A stretch of 64,000 nt of DNA from Gerris lacustris (lineage: Eukaryota; Arthropoda; Insecta; Hemiptera; Gerridae): assembly GCA_951217055.1 (NCBI GenBank), contig OX578280.1, forward strand, positions 15,167,394-15,231,393, written 5' to 3'. How positions within the stretch are numbered: position 1 is the stretch's first letter; each line of letters opens with the position of its first letter. Both the position numbers and the translations under genes were made by a program. The notes under the pieces were generated by a model. The model did not search any database and was not told the origin of the DNA. It saw only the letters and a list, made by a program, of their open reading frames with translations. Shown here piece after piece: positions 52,668 through 63,720 of this stretch.

Positions 52668-53450
52668 TTGGAACGAAGTTCCTTAAGGCACGTTCTGGAG
52701 CCCGGGAGTGAATCCGAAAAAATCGACCAAAATCACCGTCCCGCCAAATCCGTCACGAAATCTACAGATGACGATAACTTGAGTAAAAGATCACCGAGTT
52801 AGATGAAATTTGGTACACATGTTCATTTTACCAATGCCCAGGCTGAGTTCGTCGGAAAACGTTATCCGACCAATCGTTCACGCGCAACGCTCGCGTAAAC
52901 GTAAGCTTTAAATGACGGGAAAAAGTGTTATTAAGGAAACCTGTTACTTGACTTTTTTTGATTATTTTTGTTATATATGTCAAAAATGTCACTTTGTTTT
53001 GTAAATAAATTAAATATAATCATGTAAAATTTCACCCTGATACAAGCAGAAGCTGTAGAGTAGGGTAGAGATATATTTTATAATATTTTAAATTAATTGG
53101 ACGGGTAGGTAGAAAATAGTCCTATTTTAATCCAAACTCCTTTAACAAACATACTCTTTCACTATAAACTCATCATGATAAAATTTTTTCTTATATTTAA
53201 TATATATTTATGGTAAGAAGCTTGCTTTAATTATACAAATAATGATTTTCTTTTAATTTTGCCTTAACTCTGCCAGGTACAAACAGTTCGTTACTTTTAA
53301 TTTTGTCTCTTTTCTAACTCCGCCATGTATAAGTAAGTTAGCAATGTATACGTACTTAGCAGTGTGCTTTTATAATTTATATTTAATGAAAAATGTAAGG
53401 AACTTCGTTCCTACCGGGTGTCCCGCGACACCACACGTATTTTTTAATAA
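52668..53450 (-). mobile_element. Family I element, shorter copy (minus)
   Basis: Compared with 62590-63720 it runs in the opposite direction. It carries GGAACGAAGTTCCTTA at 52670 and TAAGGAACTTCGTTCC at about 53397, followed by TACCGGGTGTCCCGCGACAC and the CACACGTATTTTTT end. Internal block AATTTGGTACACATGTTCAT lies next to GGCTGAGTTCGTCGGAAAAC. Middle portions present in the longer copy (AAGATATCGGTAAAAA region) are absent. Non-coding. Confidence 0.8.
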
Positions 53451-53639
53451 CATTTACTACCAATCTAGTTTATCTGGTAGTTAGTAGTTTAGGACCAAGA
53501 ATTTAATTCACTATCACGTGGCACCACAAGATTACCACAAAGTTTGAGCAGAAATTTACTGGATCACTCACTTCGCGGCAAAATATTATTAGAGATTGGG
53601 AACACGTACGCGTAGGTCGTTGGCTGAGGGTTACATGTA

Positions 53640-54152
53640 TATATGTATGTATATAAATATATCTTAAATATAATATATATAAGATTGGAGTGGTGTCTGA
53701 ACATTTATCCTATTGGGCTCAAATTGTGTACTTACACTAAATGAGTATTCCTCATAACGAATTTAAGTTTAGAAAATTTTTGTGTCTGTTTGTCTGTGCG
53801 TCAATCATGTCCAAACGGCTGAATAGATTTTGTTGGTTTTTGGATACAATGTTAAGCTCAATTCTGCGGGTGTTATAGGCTATAAAACTTTTTGTTAGCT
53901 TTATATGGGGCGGAGAATGGAACTTCTAAATAGATTTCAAAATTTCTATTTTTTTTATAATAATATATTTAGCCAGAATTGCCAAAAGTTAATATTTGAG
54001 AAATGGCTCCTTTTTTTGGATGTAAACATATAAAATATATATGTTTAATACATTGTTTATACAAAGATAATTCCAATTTTAACTCAGGGATGTGAAAAGA
54101 CCATCAAATTAAAAATAACTCCCTCCGCAGCGAAGCAAGGGTATCCAGCTAG
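53640..54152 (+). mobile_element. Probable Helitron-type non-autonomous element
   Basis: The 3' end CCCTCCGCAGCGAAGCAAGG followed by GTATCCAGCTAG is a short hairpin (CCCT...AGGG, GC...GC) a few bases before CTAG, then T, which is the layout of Helitron 3' termini. The body includes TGTCTGTGCGTCAATCATGT, CCAAACGGCTGAATAGATTT and TTCTGCGGGTGTTATAGGCT, sequence of the kind seen in insect Helitron-like repeats. The 5' boundary is not certain; I set it where the AT-rich run gives way to GATTGGAGTGGTGTCTGAAC. No Rep/helicase. Confidence 0.6.
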
Positions 54153-54399
54153 TATATAATATATATCTGTTTGTGAATCATATATATATTATATATTAGG
54201 TTAATTCACAAAAATTATTATTTTTAAATTTTTCCATACATTAATCTGTGATATTTAAATTCAATTTACCTTGCAAGTTCCTAATCTGCATAATCATTAG
54301 TAAAGCAATCAAACCAACTCACCTAAAACAAAAATAGAAAACAAAATTAATTAAACAGTACAAAAAATGGTAATTAGTCAGAAGAATTGCAAGTACATA

Positions 54400-54486
<87 letters not shown>

Positions 54487-55124
54487 ATATGTTATATTTT
54501 ATTAACATTTTTTTATACCCCAATTTAAGTTATTAAAGTTAGCCTTTCAAAAACCGACAAGGTACCACCCTCTATCCACTTCTACTAACGATATAATAAT
54601 TTATAAGGGGGGACCTCCAAGCAAAAGGAGTATGGGTGCAATAATTTTTGAGTAGTGTAATTTAGTGGTTGAATGTGCGCAAAGGGTTGTAGGTTTGTAC
54701 GTATTTTATGGCGGAGCGAGATAAACTGAAAAGGGTGGATATAGTGAGCCGGTCGTGTATACCCCTCACACCATCGAGGTTAACCTTTGTCATTGAAATA
54801 TGCTTCTAAAGGCAGAGAAGGGAAGCTATAACCTCTGGTGTAACCTCCCCATCCTTGCTTTGTTATGGCTATGCTTGGCCCAGCCTCTCTGCTTTAAGCT
54901 CTCTCTAGACTCTAGGACTAAACTGTAAACCACACTCCCTTACGCTTTCCAGAATACGCAGTATTTCATTTCCTTTTTTCGAATAGAGCAATTTAAAGTT
55001 TTTGCATTAAGCTCTTTTTTACACATGAATTTTGTTTTTTTTAAAAATAATTTTTATAAATTTAAATTTAAAAATAAATAGTCCAGTCAAATGGTAGTTT
55101 GGCAGGGAAAAAATAATACAATGA
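54153..55124. other. AT-rich stretch with (TA)n at 54410-54491
   Basis: TA run of about 80 bp with one ATTATA interruption. 54545-54960 is less AT-rich (GGCGGAGCGAGATAAACTG, ACACCATCGAGGTTAACC) but has no frame or repeat match that I can defend. Confidence 0.55.
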
Positions 55125-55439
55125 TAATAACGACGTCGTGAATGATCCTAATGAACCACCGTTACAAGCTATGGCAGCCACACCACAAGGTATTTTCTCG
55201 AAAATACAACTAATCACCCTTAAATATCATTCTTAAGAATCATGCTTCTCTTTCTCTATGATCTTTCACATGAGCAGCCGCACCCTTCTTCTGTCGAGGA
55301 TTATGAAATATATGAGAAAAATGAGCAGCCCGGACCTTCTAGTGCCAGTGCCAAGCGACCTCGGCAAAATTGCATCATTATGAGTTGTTCATGGCGTAAC
55401 CGCTACGTCTTTTATTCACACAAATTCAAAGTGCTCTAG
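55125..55439 (+). pseudogene. Relic ORF with a single 17-residue unit
   Basis: The plus frame reads NDNNDVVNDPNEPPLQAMAA upstream, a stop, then MLLFLYDLSHEQPHPSSVED followed by YEIYEKNEQPGPSSASAKRP and RQN to a stop at 55439. The part HEQPHPSSVEDYEIYEK is one copy of the unit amplified at 28351 and 29563. GPSSASAKRPRQN after it looks like a natural continuation (Ser/Pro linker and basic patch). This locus probably shows the unexpanded protein. Family unknown; a mobile-element ORF is likely. Confidence 0.5.
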
Positions 55440-55984
55440 CGCTTAAGGCCGGTCGTCCACTGGAGCAAAAGTGTGTGCAGTTTACATAATAAAAAAAAAG
55501 TGAATAGGAAGCCATATTTTTCCAAATTATTCCATGCCATCCAAATCCAGTCTAAAATGCATACCTTATTTGCAACTGTTTCTTGCCTAAAGAATGTTCA
55601 GTAAGAGAATGTTGAGTAAGATTTAAGACGTGAAAAAATGACCAAAAATGCATGTTTTTAAGAATGGATTTGGATTTTACGGCAAAAAACAAAAAGAAAA
55701 TTTATTGTAATTTTTTCCCCCCTAAATCACACATACATTAGTTTAGCTGGAAAATGGACTTAAAGTTTTAATTTTAGCAGGTTCAGTCATCTCCAGATGA
55801 CAAACTAATGCTCGGAGCGAAAAATTTCCAAAAGAGTAAAAAATTCTTTTTTTTTAGCCATAGAATCCAAATCTAGTCTAAAAATATGGCTTCTTATTAA
55901 CTTTTTTTTATAATTTAATCAGCACAAACTTTTGCTGAACACAAAAAATGTGCAGTATATGTTCAGTATTGTTTGACTAACCTA
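55440..55984. other. Segment with a loose inverted repeat
   Basis: 55455-55530 (ACTGGAGCAAAAGTGTGTGC, GAAGCCATATTTTTCC) is loosely mirrored by 55870-55945 (AAATATGGCTTCTTATTAAC, CAAACTTTTGCTGAAC). This may be a decayed inverted-repeat element of about 500 bp. No gene. Confidence 0.4.
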
Positions 55985-56276
55985 ACCTATCAAGTGACCT
56001 ATCAAGTGTGAAAATAACATCAACTTGATTTTTGGTTTACTATCTAATTCTGTACTCGGGATCATGAAAATCACATTGTCCACCATAATTGGTGACACAT
56101 GGCCGCTTTCCACCGGTTTGTTTTTTTCAAACGCCTATTGCCAAGCTATGTCCCGCGGATGAACTTAGCCCACCACAAATTCGTAAAAGGCCCTAAAAGA
56201 TTGACTTGTATACAAACTTCTAGCTTAATGTGTTAGTCAGACACTTTTTTGCACGCTACCTCCTGGACTATTAGTC
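55985..56276 (+). mobile_element. Family K fold-back, single arm
   Basis: Matches the right arm of 19508-20060: AACATCAACTTGATTTTTGG, GATCATGAAAATCACATTG, CTATGTCCCGCGGATGAACT, GTCAGACACTTTTTTGCACG and TACCTCCTGGACTA. The left arm is absent, so this is half an element. Confidence 0.8.
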
Positions 56277-56756
56277 CAGTAAATTGTATGTTACACTTTA
56301 TGTATATTTTAACAATATCAATTTTATTTTCTTCTCCAATTTAGTCAAACCTCATTGATTAAAACATTTCTTGTTTTAACTTTAGAGTAATAAATTTTAA
56401 ATAAGCTATAACTCATAAATTGAATTTCTATAGTTGCTACAGTTAAATCTAGGTATGAATAACAATGTTGTCAAATTCTTTAAGACAAGTTGTTGTAAGT
56501 TACTATTTTAGTGATTTGTTATCTAAGGTAGTTCCGACGGCTATGAATCAGGCAAACTAAACTAATAAACTACACAGATAAGCTATTTTAAGTACTGTCA
56601 TAAATTTATATGATTATTTATACTTCAAAACATTTAGAGTAAGATAACGCTAAATTATTATCTATTCTAAAATAAATATATTACGGTTTTTCCAAATGAG
56701 AAATGGAGTCACGTGATTACGACAGAATAAAGACGCCTTTCCATCAAAGTAACACT
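56277..56756. other. AT-rich stretch, nothing recognised
   Basis: No gene or repeat evident. Confidence 0.45.
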
Positions 56757-57965
56757 GTAGGTGTGTTCCAACCAAGCAGTGTACCATCCGCGGTATCTTT
56801 ACGAGCATGCGCAATGGATAAAAGCCGTTCCAACCCGACTTGTGACAGTGTTTCGTAACTTCCTCCAAACTGTTCCAACCCGCGCAGGGATCTTTTGCGA
56901 ACCGTTTACAGTACCGTCCAATCCAAACGAACCTCTGGCAATACCAAGTACCAGTTGCGGCGCGTGACCTATTCAACAGGGTGGGCTTGCCAAGCCATGC
57001 AGGGGAAGAGTATGCGACCTTGACCCATGTCCTCATAGACTCCTGCGTCTAAATTTAGCTGCACACCTATTGTGTGCACTCATTTTCGGACCGTCTATAA
57101 GCGTGCCGTACGACCCCACGAACTTTTTTCTATAGATTCACCATTGCGGTGTTGTCAGATTCTTAAATATTCTTTTTAGGGAGGAGAAATTTAAATTTAA
57201 ATATTCTAAAAAGTACGATAGTAACGTCCCGGCCTCTTTTAACCTTATCATGCTCAATGTCAATATGTTTAAACATTTATTTAACATTATAAGTGATCTG
57301 AGAGGGCAATTAACGTAAAATAAATCACTGAATTTAATAAAAATTAATAAAAAGTTAGTTTAATTGTATAGAACTATAGAAGATATTAGAATGGGTAGGG
57401 CTTGGGACGCCGAGGGACGTCACACACCCGAGCGACTTACGACGATAGTCGAAAAAAAACCGAACCCTCCTCTCTATTCTACCATCCTGCTTGGCGCTAG
57501 GCTTCGGGCTTAGCCCTAGAGTCCTTCAAATTTCTGCGATTCTAGCAGCGAGTGGGTGATGTTCCGCGTTCAACATGCCCTACCCCTTGGCCCACCGCTC
57601 GGGCATAACCTTGGGTATTAGCGTTCAGCCCGTCTTTCCGCGCTAATAACCTTGGCCTCCTAGCCCGGCGAGATTTCTCGCTATATTATGCTATGCTTTT
57701 CTGCTTATTTTAAACGATCTGGATCTACATACTACATACGATTGCACTCTATGAACACTAAAACTATATATATCTATGCATTTATTTGTGTTGACAACAA
57801 AATAGTTTTTCTTTTCTAAAAAAATAAAATAATTTTTTTTTTTCTAATAAATTCGTGGGGCTTAGCCCAACCTACCCTTAAGGACGCGCCGCCAACGCCA
57901 AGTACTGGTTTGTATGACATGCGCAGTTATGTCAGCAAGAAGGATCCCTAACTGTTAGGTTTCCT
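56757..57965 (+). mobile_element. Family F MITE split by a nested insertion
   Basis: The left part 56757-56951 runs GGTGTGTTCCAACCAAGCAG, ATGCGCAATGGATAAAAGCC and CAATACCAAGTAC. The right part 57898-57965 runs CCAAGTACTGGTTTGTATGA then CATGCGCAGTTATGTC. In the uninterrupted copy at 16640-16890 these join directly at ACCAAGTACTGG, which proves the 946-bp insertion. The frames 56662-57036 (minus) and 56761-56967 (plus) are overlaps. Confidence 0.85.
56952..57897. mobile_element. Nested hAT-like element, 946 bp, 8-bp target duplication
   Basis: The ends are CAGTTGCGGCGCGT (left) and CGTTGGCGGCGCGT (right, read inward), followed by GGTGGGCTT and GGTTGGGCTAAGCC respectively. CCAAGTAC is duplicated on both sides (56944-56951, 57898-57905). 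GC-rich at 57390-57690 (GCTTGGGACGCCGAGGGACG, AGCCCGGCGAGATTTCTCGC), AT-rich elsewhere. No transposase frame. hAT assignment rests on the 8-bp duplication and the inverted ends. Confidence 0.8.
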
Positions 57966-59147
57966 TAAATGTTTCCTTAAATATTGTTATATAATTAGTA
58001 ACAATTTTTTTATTATGCTGTTGTATGTATGTATAAAGGCGTTTTTGATAAAAAAAAAGTAATTAAGCATAAAACAATTGTGACCATATCAAATAATTAA
58101 TAGGAAAAATTAATAAAAAAAATAACTTTTCATGACAATGCATGAATATGGCCAGGAGATGGTCGAAATGGGGATGTAAATATCGATATATCAATCATCA
58201 ATATTTAAAAAATATATCGATTTGCATTCGACATATATCAAAATATTATATTGATTTTCGATACATCGGAAACAATTTGTTAAATTGAAAATCTAAATAT
58301 AATCAAAATATTATAGTTATTTTCAAAAACAATTAACAATTAAGAAAAAAAAAAAAGTTTTAAATATAAAATAGAATTAGTATTTCCTTATTGAAATTAA
58401 CTTTTCATTCCTAAGGTTGATTTAAAATCTCTTATGTTATGAGAAAAAAAAGTAAAACATACAATAATAAGTTAACTAATATATTAAGTTAGTTAATATA
58501 TAAATTGAATTTAGTTCAAGGACAAAAAAACCTAAATAACCTTTTTCTAAAAAAAAGAATTAGTTAGTAGTAAAAAACAATTTATGGGTAAAAGAAGAGG
58601 AAAAATTCAATAAGAATATCCCTCTGTTATTTCCTTTTTTAACTTGGTTTGGTTTTATGTACAATGTTCTTTTTCTCTTTAGAGAAACAAAAGCAGAAAA
58701 TAGAGGAGAAAAAAGTTTTGTTGGCTTTATATGTTGTGACAACATTATTATCCCGTGATACAGAGTAATCTTAGAGTAAAGTGCGCTTTGCTTATACCAT
58801 TGGAACTAAGGGATTTGTAGTTAGCCTCGAAAAGAAGAGTTAGGGCAACTACTATTGAATTTATAAATCCAATTTTTCGTTTTCTCCTCCCTCTTTAACC
58901 CCCATATCCAACCTTACTTATACAAAACCAAGACAATGTAATATACAGAAACAAAGAAAACGGTCTTAGATTTTTTAATACTAAATTACCTTATATAAAT
59001 AGAATCTAAATCTTTCGTGGGGAAAAACTTTTAAGGTGAAAATTTGTGCTAGCTGAACATAAACACAAATTATTCTATTGTATAAATATAGAATTTTTTT
59101 GTTGTTAGACCTTATATTGACCTAAATTGAATAATTTGTTTTCATTT
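57966..59147. other. AT-rich stretch, nothing recognised
   Basis: 58165-58280 holds repeated ATCGAT/ATATCGA motifs (TATCGATATATCAATCATC, AAATATATCGATTTGC) without a clear element. The minus-strand frame 58560-58745 is not supported. Confidence 0.5.
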
Positions 59148-59945
59148 TACTACGTTTTTATTAGTTTGTTTGTGTGTCCAGTACAAATTGCGCAATCGAT
59201 TTTTAACTAACTTCCCGAGTAACTAAACATTTGAAACTTTTAGAATAGCTCAGAACACGATGAAACATTATTTCAATACTTTTAGCCATCTTTCAGCAGA
59301 ATTTAATTCGTTTTCAGCAAATTTTGCTGTACAGAAAGTTAGTTCGGAAACAATCCGCCATGTTATTTTATTTGTTTTGACATGACCCATATTTACGATA
59401 TTCGTTTTGAGGGTTTCAAATTTATGATTTTTTATTTTAGTACCTGGTACGGCTGGTAAAATTGTTAAAATTTTCAAGAATGATTATATCAGGCCTTTTT
59501 GTTATGTAAAAACTAATTGTACTTTTAAGAGATAAAAGAAAACAAAGAAATAAATTAATTGATGTGTCACAACCAGGTTTTTTTACACTTGTGTCCTAGG
59601 TATCGGTTTAATTTTTCTGCGTCTGTACTTCTTTACTTGTACTAATGTTTCTTCTCTTACCGTCTCCTATCCGGGCATATCGATAGCACGGTTTAGATTC
59701 GGTGTTGGCGAAATCCGTTGTACAAAGATTTGTCCATTTATATTTAAGATCAGCTGTCTAGTTGGTTGTCATTTATATGAAGCAAAAAAAATTCGGAACT
59801 ATTTTTTATCACTTACATTATATACCTATTAACAATAACAATTATATTGTCAACCCTACATATGATTCAAAAGAAAATTTAAAAACGTAGTATATATAAA
59901 AAGTTCTTTTATGTTATAATTATCTTGATTTAATTTTCTTTAATT
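59148..59945 (+). mobile_element. Family C element, copy 4
   Basis: TACTACGTTTTTATTAGTTT at the left, AAAAACGTAGTATATATAAA at the right, then AAGTTCTTTTATG. It shares GACACAAGTGTAAAAAAACC-type sequence (reverse of copy 2) near 59570. On the minus strand 59268-59477 it keeps 69 codons open (KTNKITWRIVSELTFCTAKF, then AENELNSAERWLKVLK). The same peptide is only partly open in copies 2 and 3, hinting at the remnant of a family protein. Confidence 0.8.
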
Positions 59946-60420
59946 TTTATATTCACAACAGACTGTCTAAATTAAGAAAGTTATAAATGTATAGATTTAT
60001 CATAACGCAGATACAAGACCCAGTTTTTTATTTATACTATCTGATAATATTAACAAAGATTTATTTATTTTATACTTTTGCTTGTAAGTTTTACGACATT
60101 GAATTTTTGTATTCCTTAACACCATGCCTACTTTTGCGTTAAAAAAGCTCCAATATGTTTCTGCCAATATGCTTTATTTTATGTCTTCCTTATCCATTGT
60201 TATGTCTTCCTTATCCATTGTTATGTCTTCTTTATCCATTGTTATGTATTCCTCATCCATTGTTGTCTTTTTCCGCTTTTATGTCATCCCTTTTTCTTAT
60301 TCTTTCGTCTTCTGTTCGTCCTAATAATATGCTTTCTTTCTACTACATAGAAATTACTATCTTGCTCTTTTAGAGCATCCCATATACTGTTATATGGGCT
60401 ATATACTGTTACATGAAGTA
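59946..60420. repeat. AT-rich DNA with a 21-bp tandem repeat at 60180-60267
   Basis: Four copies of TATGTCTTCCTTATCCATTG plus T, in frame on the plus strand as MSSLSIV repeats (60124-60324). It is a 21-bp minisatellite; the open frame follows from the period. Confidence 0.85.
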
Positions 60421-60570
60421 TACTCAATGGCGGCTCTAGAGTTGACTCTCAAGGGGGGCCATATTGGTTTGGGTGGTATGGAAAACCTCCAACCATACGG
60501 GGGGCCGGGGCGAAAATTTTTAAAATTTGATTGCTGAAAACGTGTCTTAAGATATTTATTACACCATTTT
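60421..60570. other. Possible hAT-like left end
   Basis: CAATGGCGGCTCTAGAGTTG followed by G-rich GGGGGGCCATATTGG resembles the left ends of the hAT-like elements at 49142 and 32279. No inverted partner with a target duplication was found, so it stays a suspicion. Confidence 0.3.
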
Positions 60571-61262
60571 TAGGGTCCGTAGGCAAAACCAAGGACCCTT
60601 ATATTTTCCTGCGTGTGTCTGTCCGTCCGTCCTGTCGCCTGCTCTCACGGCTACACCTTTCGTCCGATCACTTAGAAATTTGGCATGTATGTGTCTTGTA
60701 CATACCCACATCATTTAAAAATATAGCGACTTAAAAAAAAAAAAATTCAAAAAAATTAGGGTAAAAAAACTTAAGGGTTAATTTTTTTTTTTTTTTCGAC
60801 ACCGTGAGGGGTATCATATGAAAGGGTAGGTCGAGCTGATTATAAAAATATATAATTCTTTGGTTATAACTTTGATAGGGCGAGCGTAGGCAAGTTTGAA
60901 GTGGGTGTGAAACGTGCCCCCCCCCCCCCCCTCTATCTCGCTTATGTGAATTGCAAAAAATCTGAAAAAATTCCTGAACATTCTTCGACCAAAAGTGAAG
61001 ATACCAATTTTTGGAAATTTCAAAAAAAATATTATTTTATTTTTATTGACAAAATACGGTTTTTTTTAATAACTATGGTCTTTTCGATGTATTTATATGG
61101 TTGTAGTCCGGTAAAAAAAAAAAAAAAAACTTAATCAGAAGTTTGTTGATGTGTTTTGAGAATATCAGACCCATAGGATAGTTCAAAGTAAGCTTTTTAG
61201 CATTTTAAAAAACACCATCCATAGGGTACTACTTAAACTATACAGGGTTGCCTACGGACCCT
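60571..61262 (+). mobile_element. Inverted-ended repeat, family O, with following hairpin
   Basis: Begins AGGGTCCGTAGGCAAAACC and AAGGACCCTTATATT, ends GGTTGCCTACGGACCCTCG. Directly after it, TGTGTGCT-GACT-AGCACACA (61266-61285) forms a perfect 8-bp hairpin and ATTTGACC follows. This is close in plan to a widespread insect repeat whose end reads CGGAACCCTTCGTGCGCGAG and a hairpin. The body holds TGTCTGTCCGTCCGTCCTGT and a poly-C run (60918-60931). Short frames at 60531-61134 are not supported. Confidence 0.65.
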
Positions 61263-61634
61263 CGCTGTGTGCTGACTAGCACACATTTGACCTGTTTATT
61301 ATTCCTAACGTTTGTACCATATATTTAATTGTGAATTAATAATAATAATAATATATATTTCCATAAAATTTGGTACAGGATCTGGTTACAATTGCATATA
61401 GAATCATTAAATGTGTGGACCCTCGATAGTAAAAGATTACTAGAGTGAGGGCCCAGCCTTTGGCTTAGTAACAGTTATTTGGAAGATTTGAATGTAGTAC
61501 GAAACTATAATTAAAAAAAAATATCATTTAAAATATTGATAACAAAATTATAAATTATAATTAGGTTCAAAATTAATAAATAATGTCTATAAAAAAATGT
61601 ATGTGAAAAAATAATTTAACTACGAGGTAATGAC
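61263..61634. other. Probable 3' flank of the LINE relic
   Basis: AT-rich. It lies directly downstream of the minus-strand reverse-transcriptase fragment and may be its 3' untranslated region. Nothing further is recognisable. Confidence 0.35.
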
Positions 61635-62093
61635 TCATAATATATTATATATATCTGCTGTAAAGTTCTGTCTCTTAGCACTTTTAAAACTCGGAATTAC
61701 TAACTTATTTCGAGCTTTTCTCTTTGTGTTGTATTTATGATTTACATACATTTTATCTTCGTCAAAAAAGTAGAGTAATACCGATCGTTTGTATAAAGTA
61801 TCAAGAGGAAAAACTCGAAAATCTTCGAAACACTTCTCTGATTTATATCGCCTTGGTTTGTGTAAACAAATTTTTATTATTTTTTTCTGAATAACACGTA
61901 GGGGTTCTAGATAGGTCGAAGCAGCGGAGCCGTAGGCACATATCCCATAGTTGAGAAGTGATTGGATCAGTGCAAAGTATACTAGTTTTAATGTTCTTAG
62001 TTTGGCAAATTTCCTCAGTACTACGAAGTAATAGACTAGTTTCCTAATTTTTGCAACTAAGCTGTTTATATGATGCTTCCAGTAAGAAAACAA
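61635..62093 (-). pseudogene. LINE reverse transcriptase, C-terminal fragment
   Basis: 152 codons. After WKHHINSLVAKIRKLVYYF come VLRKFAKLRTLKLVYFALIQ, SLLNYGICAYGSA, and then LRVIQKKIIKICLHKPRRYK. This pattern, W-HI-L-KI, then VY-ALIQS-L-YGI-YG, then a basic IQKK-IK, is the region following the catalytic YxDD motif in Jockey/CR1-type insect non-LTR retrotransposons. The upstream catalytic domain and endonuclease are not present. The frame upstream (62099-62302) does not connect cleanly, so the fragment is 5'-truncated or broken. The open frame suggests a fairly recent insertion. Confidence 0.85.
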
Positions 62094-62589
62094 GAAAACT
62101 AAGAAACACAGAACGGAATTACTAAGAAAACATCAGTTTCAACATTTTCAAAACCTTTACACTTAATTGTATACTGGCCTTTAGCTGTAGCTGACTTATT
62201 ATAAAGTGAAAAGAGCTGGCAAGAAGTTTCATTATACTTCTCAACACAATGTGCAACTACATCAATTCTAAGTGATAAGTGGGACCACTTAGATTTGCCC
62301 ACTTATATCTACAAATTTACAACTTTATCTATAAGTAAGCTAATCTAGAATTCGCTTTGCATAGTTTGATAGAGTTACATTTCAAAATCCAAACTATTTG
62401 TGTTGATTGTAAATCTTATTATTGTTATATTTGATTAGTTTTTTTTTAAAAAATCCCTCTGATTCCAGGCCTGAAGATTTTCCTTGTTCCTTATGAAGTA
62501 GTCGTCTACAGTCTACACTTTTCTTACCCCGTTTTGACCCAACGCACTTATCAACATCTATAGGTACTAACAGGGGACCTCAACCTAAT
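62094..62589 (-). other. Possible further LINE sequence, then unassigned
   Basis: The minus-strand frame 62099-62302 (QYTIKCKGFENVETDVFLV) could be a decayed continuation of the LINE ORF2, where NxxxIKC-like sequence is common before the C-terminal region, but the KYLG motif expected there is not found. 62340-62589 is unrecognised. Confidence 0.35.
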
Positions 62590-63720
62590 AAAAAAATACG
62601 TGTGGTGTCGAGGGATACCCGGTAGAAACGAAGTTCCTTACATTTTTCATTAAATATAAATTATAAAATCACACTACTATGTGCGTATACATTGCTCACT
62701 ACTAATACATGGTGGAGTTAGAAAAGAGACAAAATTAAAAGTAACGAACTGTTTGTACCTAGCAGATTTAAGGCAAAATTAAAAGAAAATCATTATTTGT
62801 ACAATTAAAGCAAGCATCTTACTATAAATATATATTGAATATAAGAAAAAAGTTGATCATGATGAGTTTATAGTTAAAAAGTGTGTTTCTTAAAGGAGTT
62901 TGGATTGAAATAGGACTGTTTTCTACCTACCCGGCCAATTAATTTAAAATATTATAAAATATATCTCTTCCCTACTCTAAAGCTTCTGCTTGAATCCCGT
63001 TGAAATTTTACATGCCTGTTTCAATTGTACTTTGGACAATGTGTAAGAAGTTTTATTAAAATCGTTATACGTTAGAACGGAAGATATCGGTAAAAACGTT
63101 GCTTTCTTTATTTTAAACGTTTGGGTCCACTTTAATAAATTTAGCGATCTTTACCACTTCATAATAGTGTCGGTGTTCGTTTTACTAAAAAAAATATTTA
63201 AAAAAGTTGTTTGTCTCATTAAATAGATGAAGTTGGAATTTTTTCTTGGATTAAGTACGCAGTATTATATAATAATATACCTAATAGATTGAAATAAGCA
63301 TCAGCACAGATCAATATTACTTTTAACAAGACAGTGATTATAATTACAAAACCAAGTGACATTTTGACATGTAACAAAAATAAACAAAACAAGTCAAGGC
63401 ACAGGCTTCCTTAATAACATTTTTTCCGTTGCGCGTCCGTTGAGCGTTGCGCGTGAACGCTTGGGCGGATAACGTTTTCCGACGAACTCAGCCTGGGCAT
63501 TGGTAAAATAAACATGTGTACCAAATTTCATCTAACTCGGTGATCTTTTACTCATGTTATCGTCATCTGTAGATTTTGTGATGGATTTTGCGTGACTGTG
63601 ATTTTGTGACGGTTATTTTGTGACGGTGATTTTGCGACGGTTATTTTGTGAAGGTGATTTTGGTCGTTTTTTTCGGATTCACTCCCGGGATCCAGAACGT
63701 GCCATAAGGAACTTCGTTTT
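62590..63720 (+). mobile_element. Family I element, longest copy
   Basis: The left end AAAATACGTGTGGTGTCGAG, then GAAACGAAGTTCCTTACATT, is inverted at the right end as CGTGCCATAAGGAACTTCGTT. It contains the block with TGCTTGAATCCCGTTGAAAT found at 16066. Near 63580-63665 an 18-bp unit (TTTTGTGACGGTTATTTT) is repeated about five times. CGTTGAGCGTTGCGCGTGAA is the GC-richest part. About 1.1 kb with no frame longer than 60 codons. Non-autonomous DNA element of unknown superfamily. Confidence 0.8.

Noticed and set aside
56662..57036. 124-codon minus-strand frame
   Set aside because: It spans the junction between a MITE and a nested hAT-like element, so it was created by the insertion.
60421..60570. 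A further hAT-like element starting CAATGGCGGCTCTAGAG
   Set aside because: No inverted right end or 8-bp duplication found; kept only as a low-confidence end.
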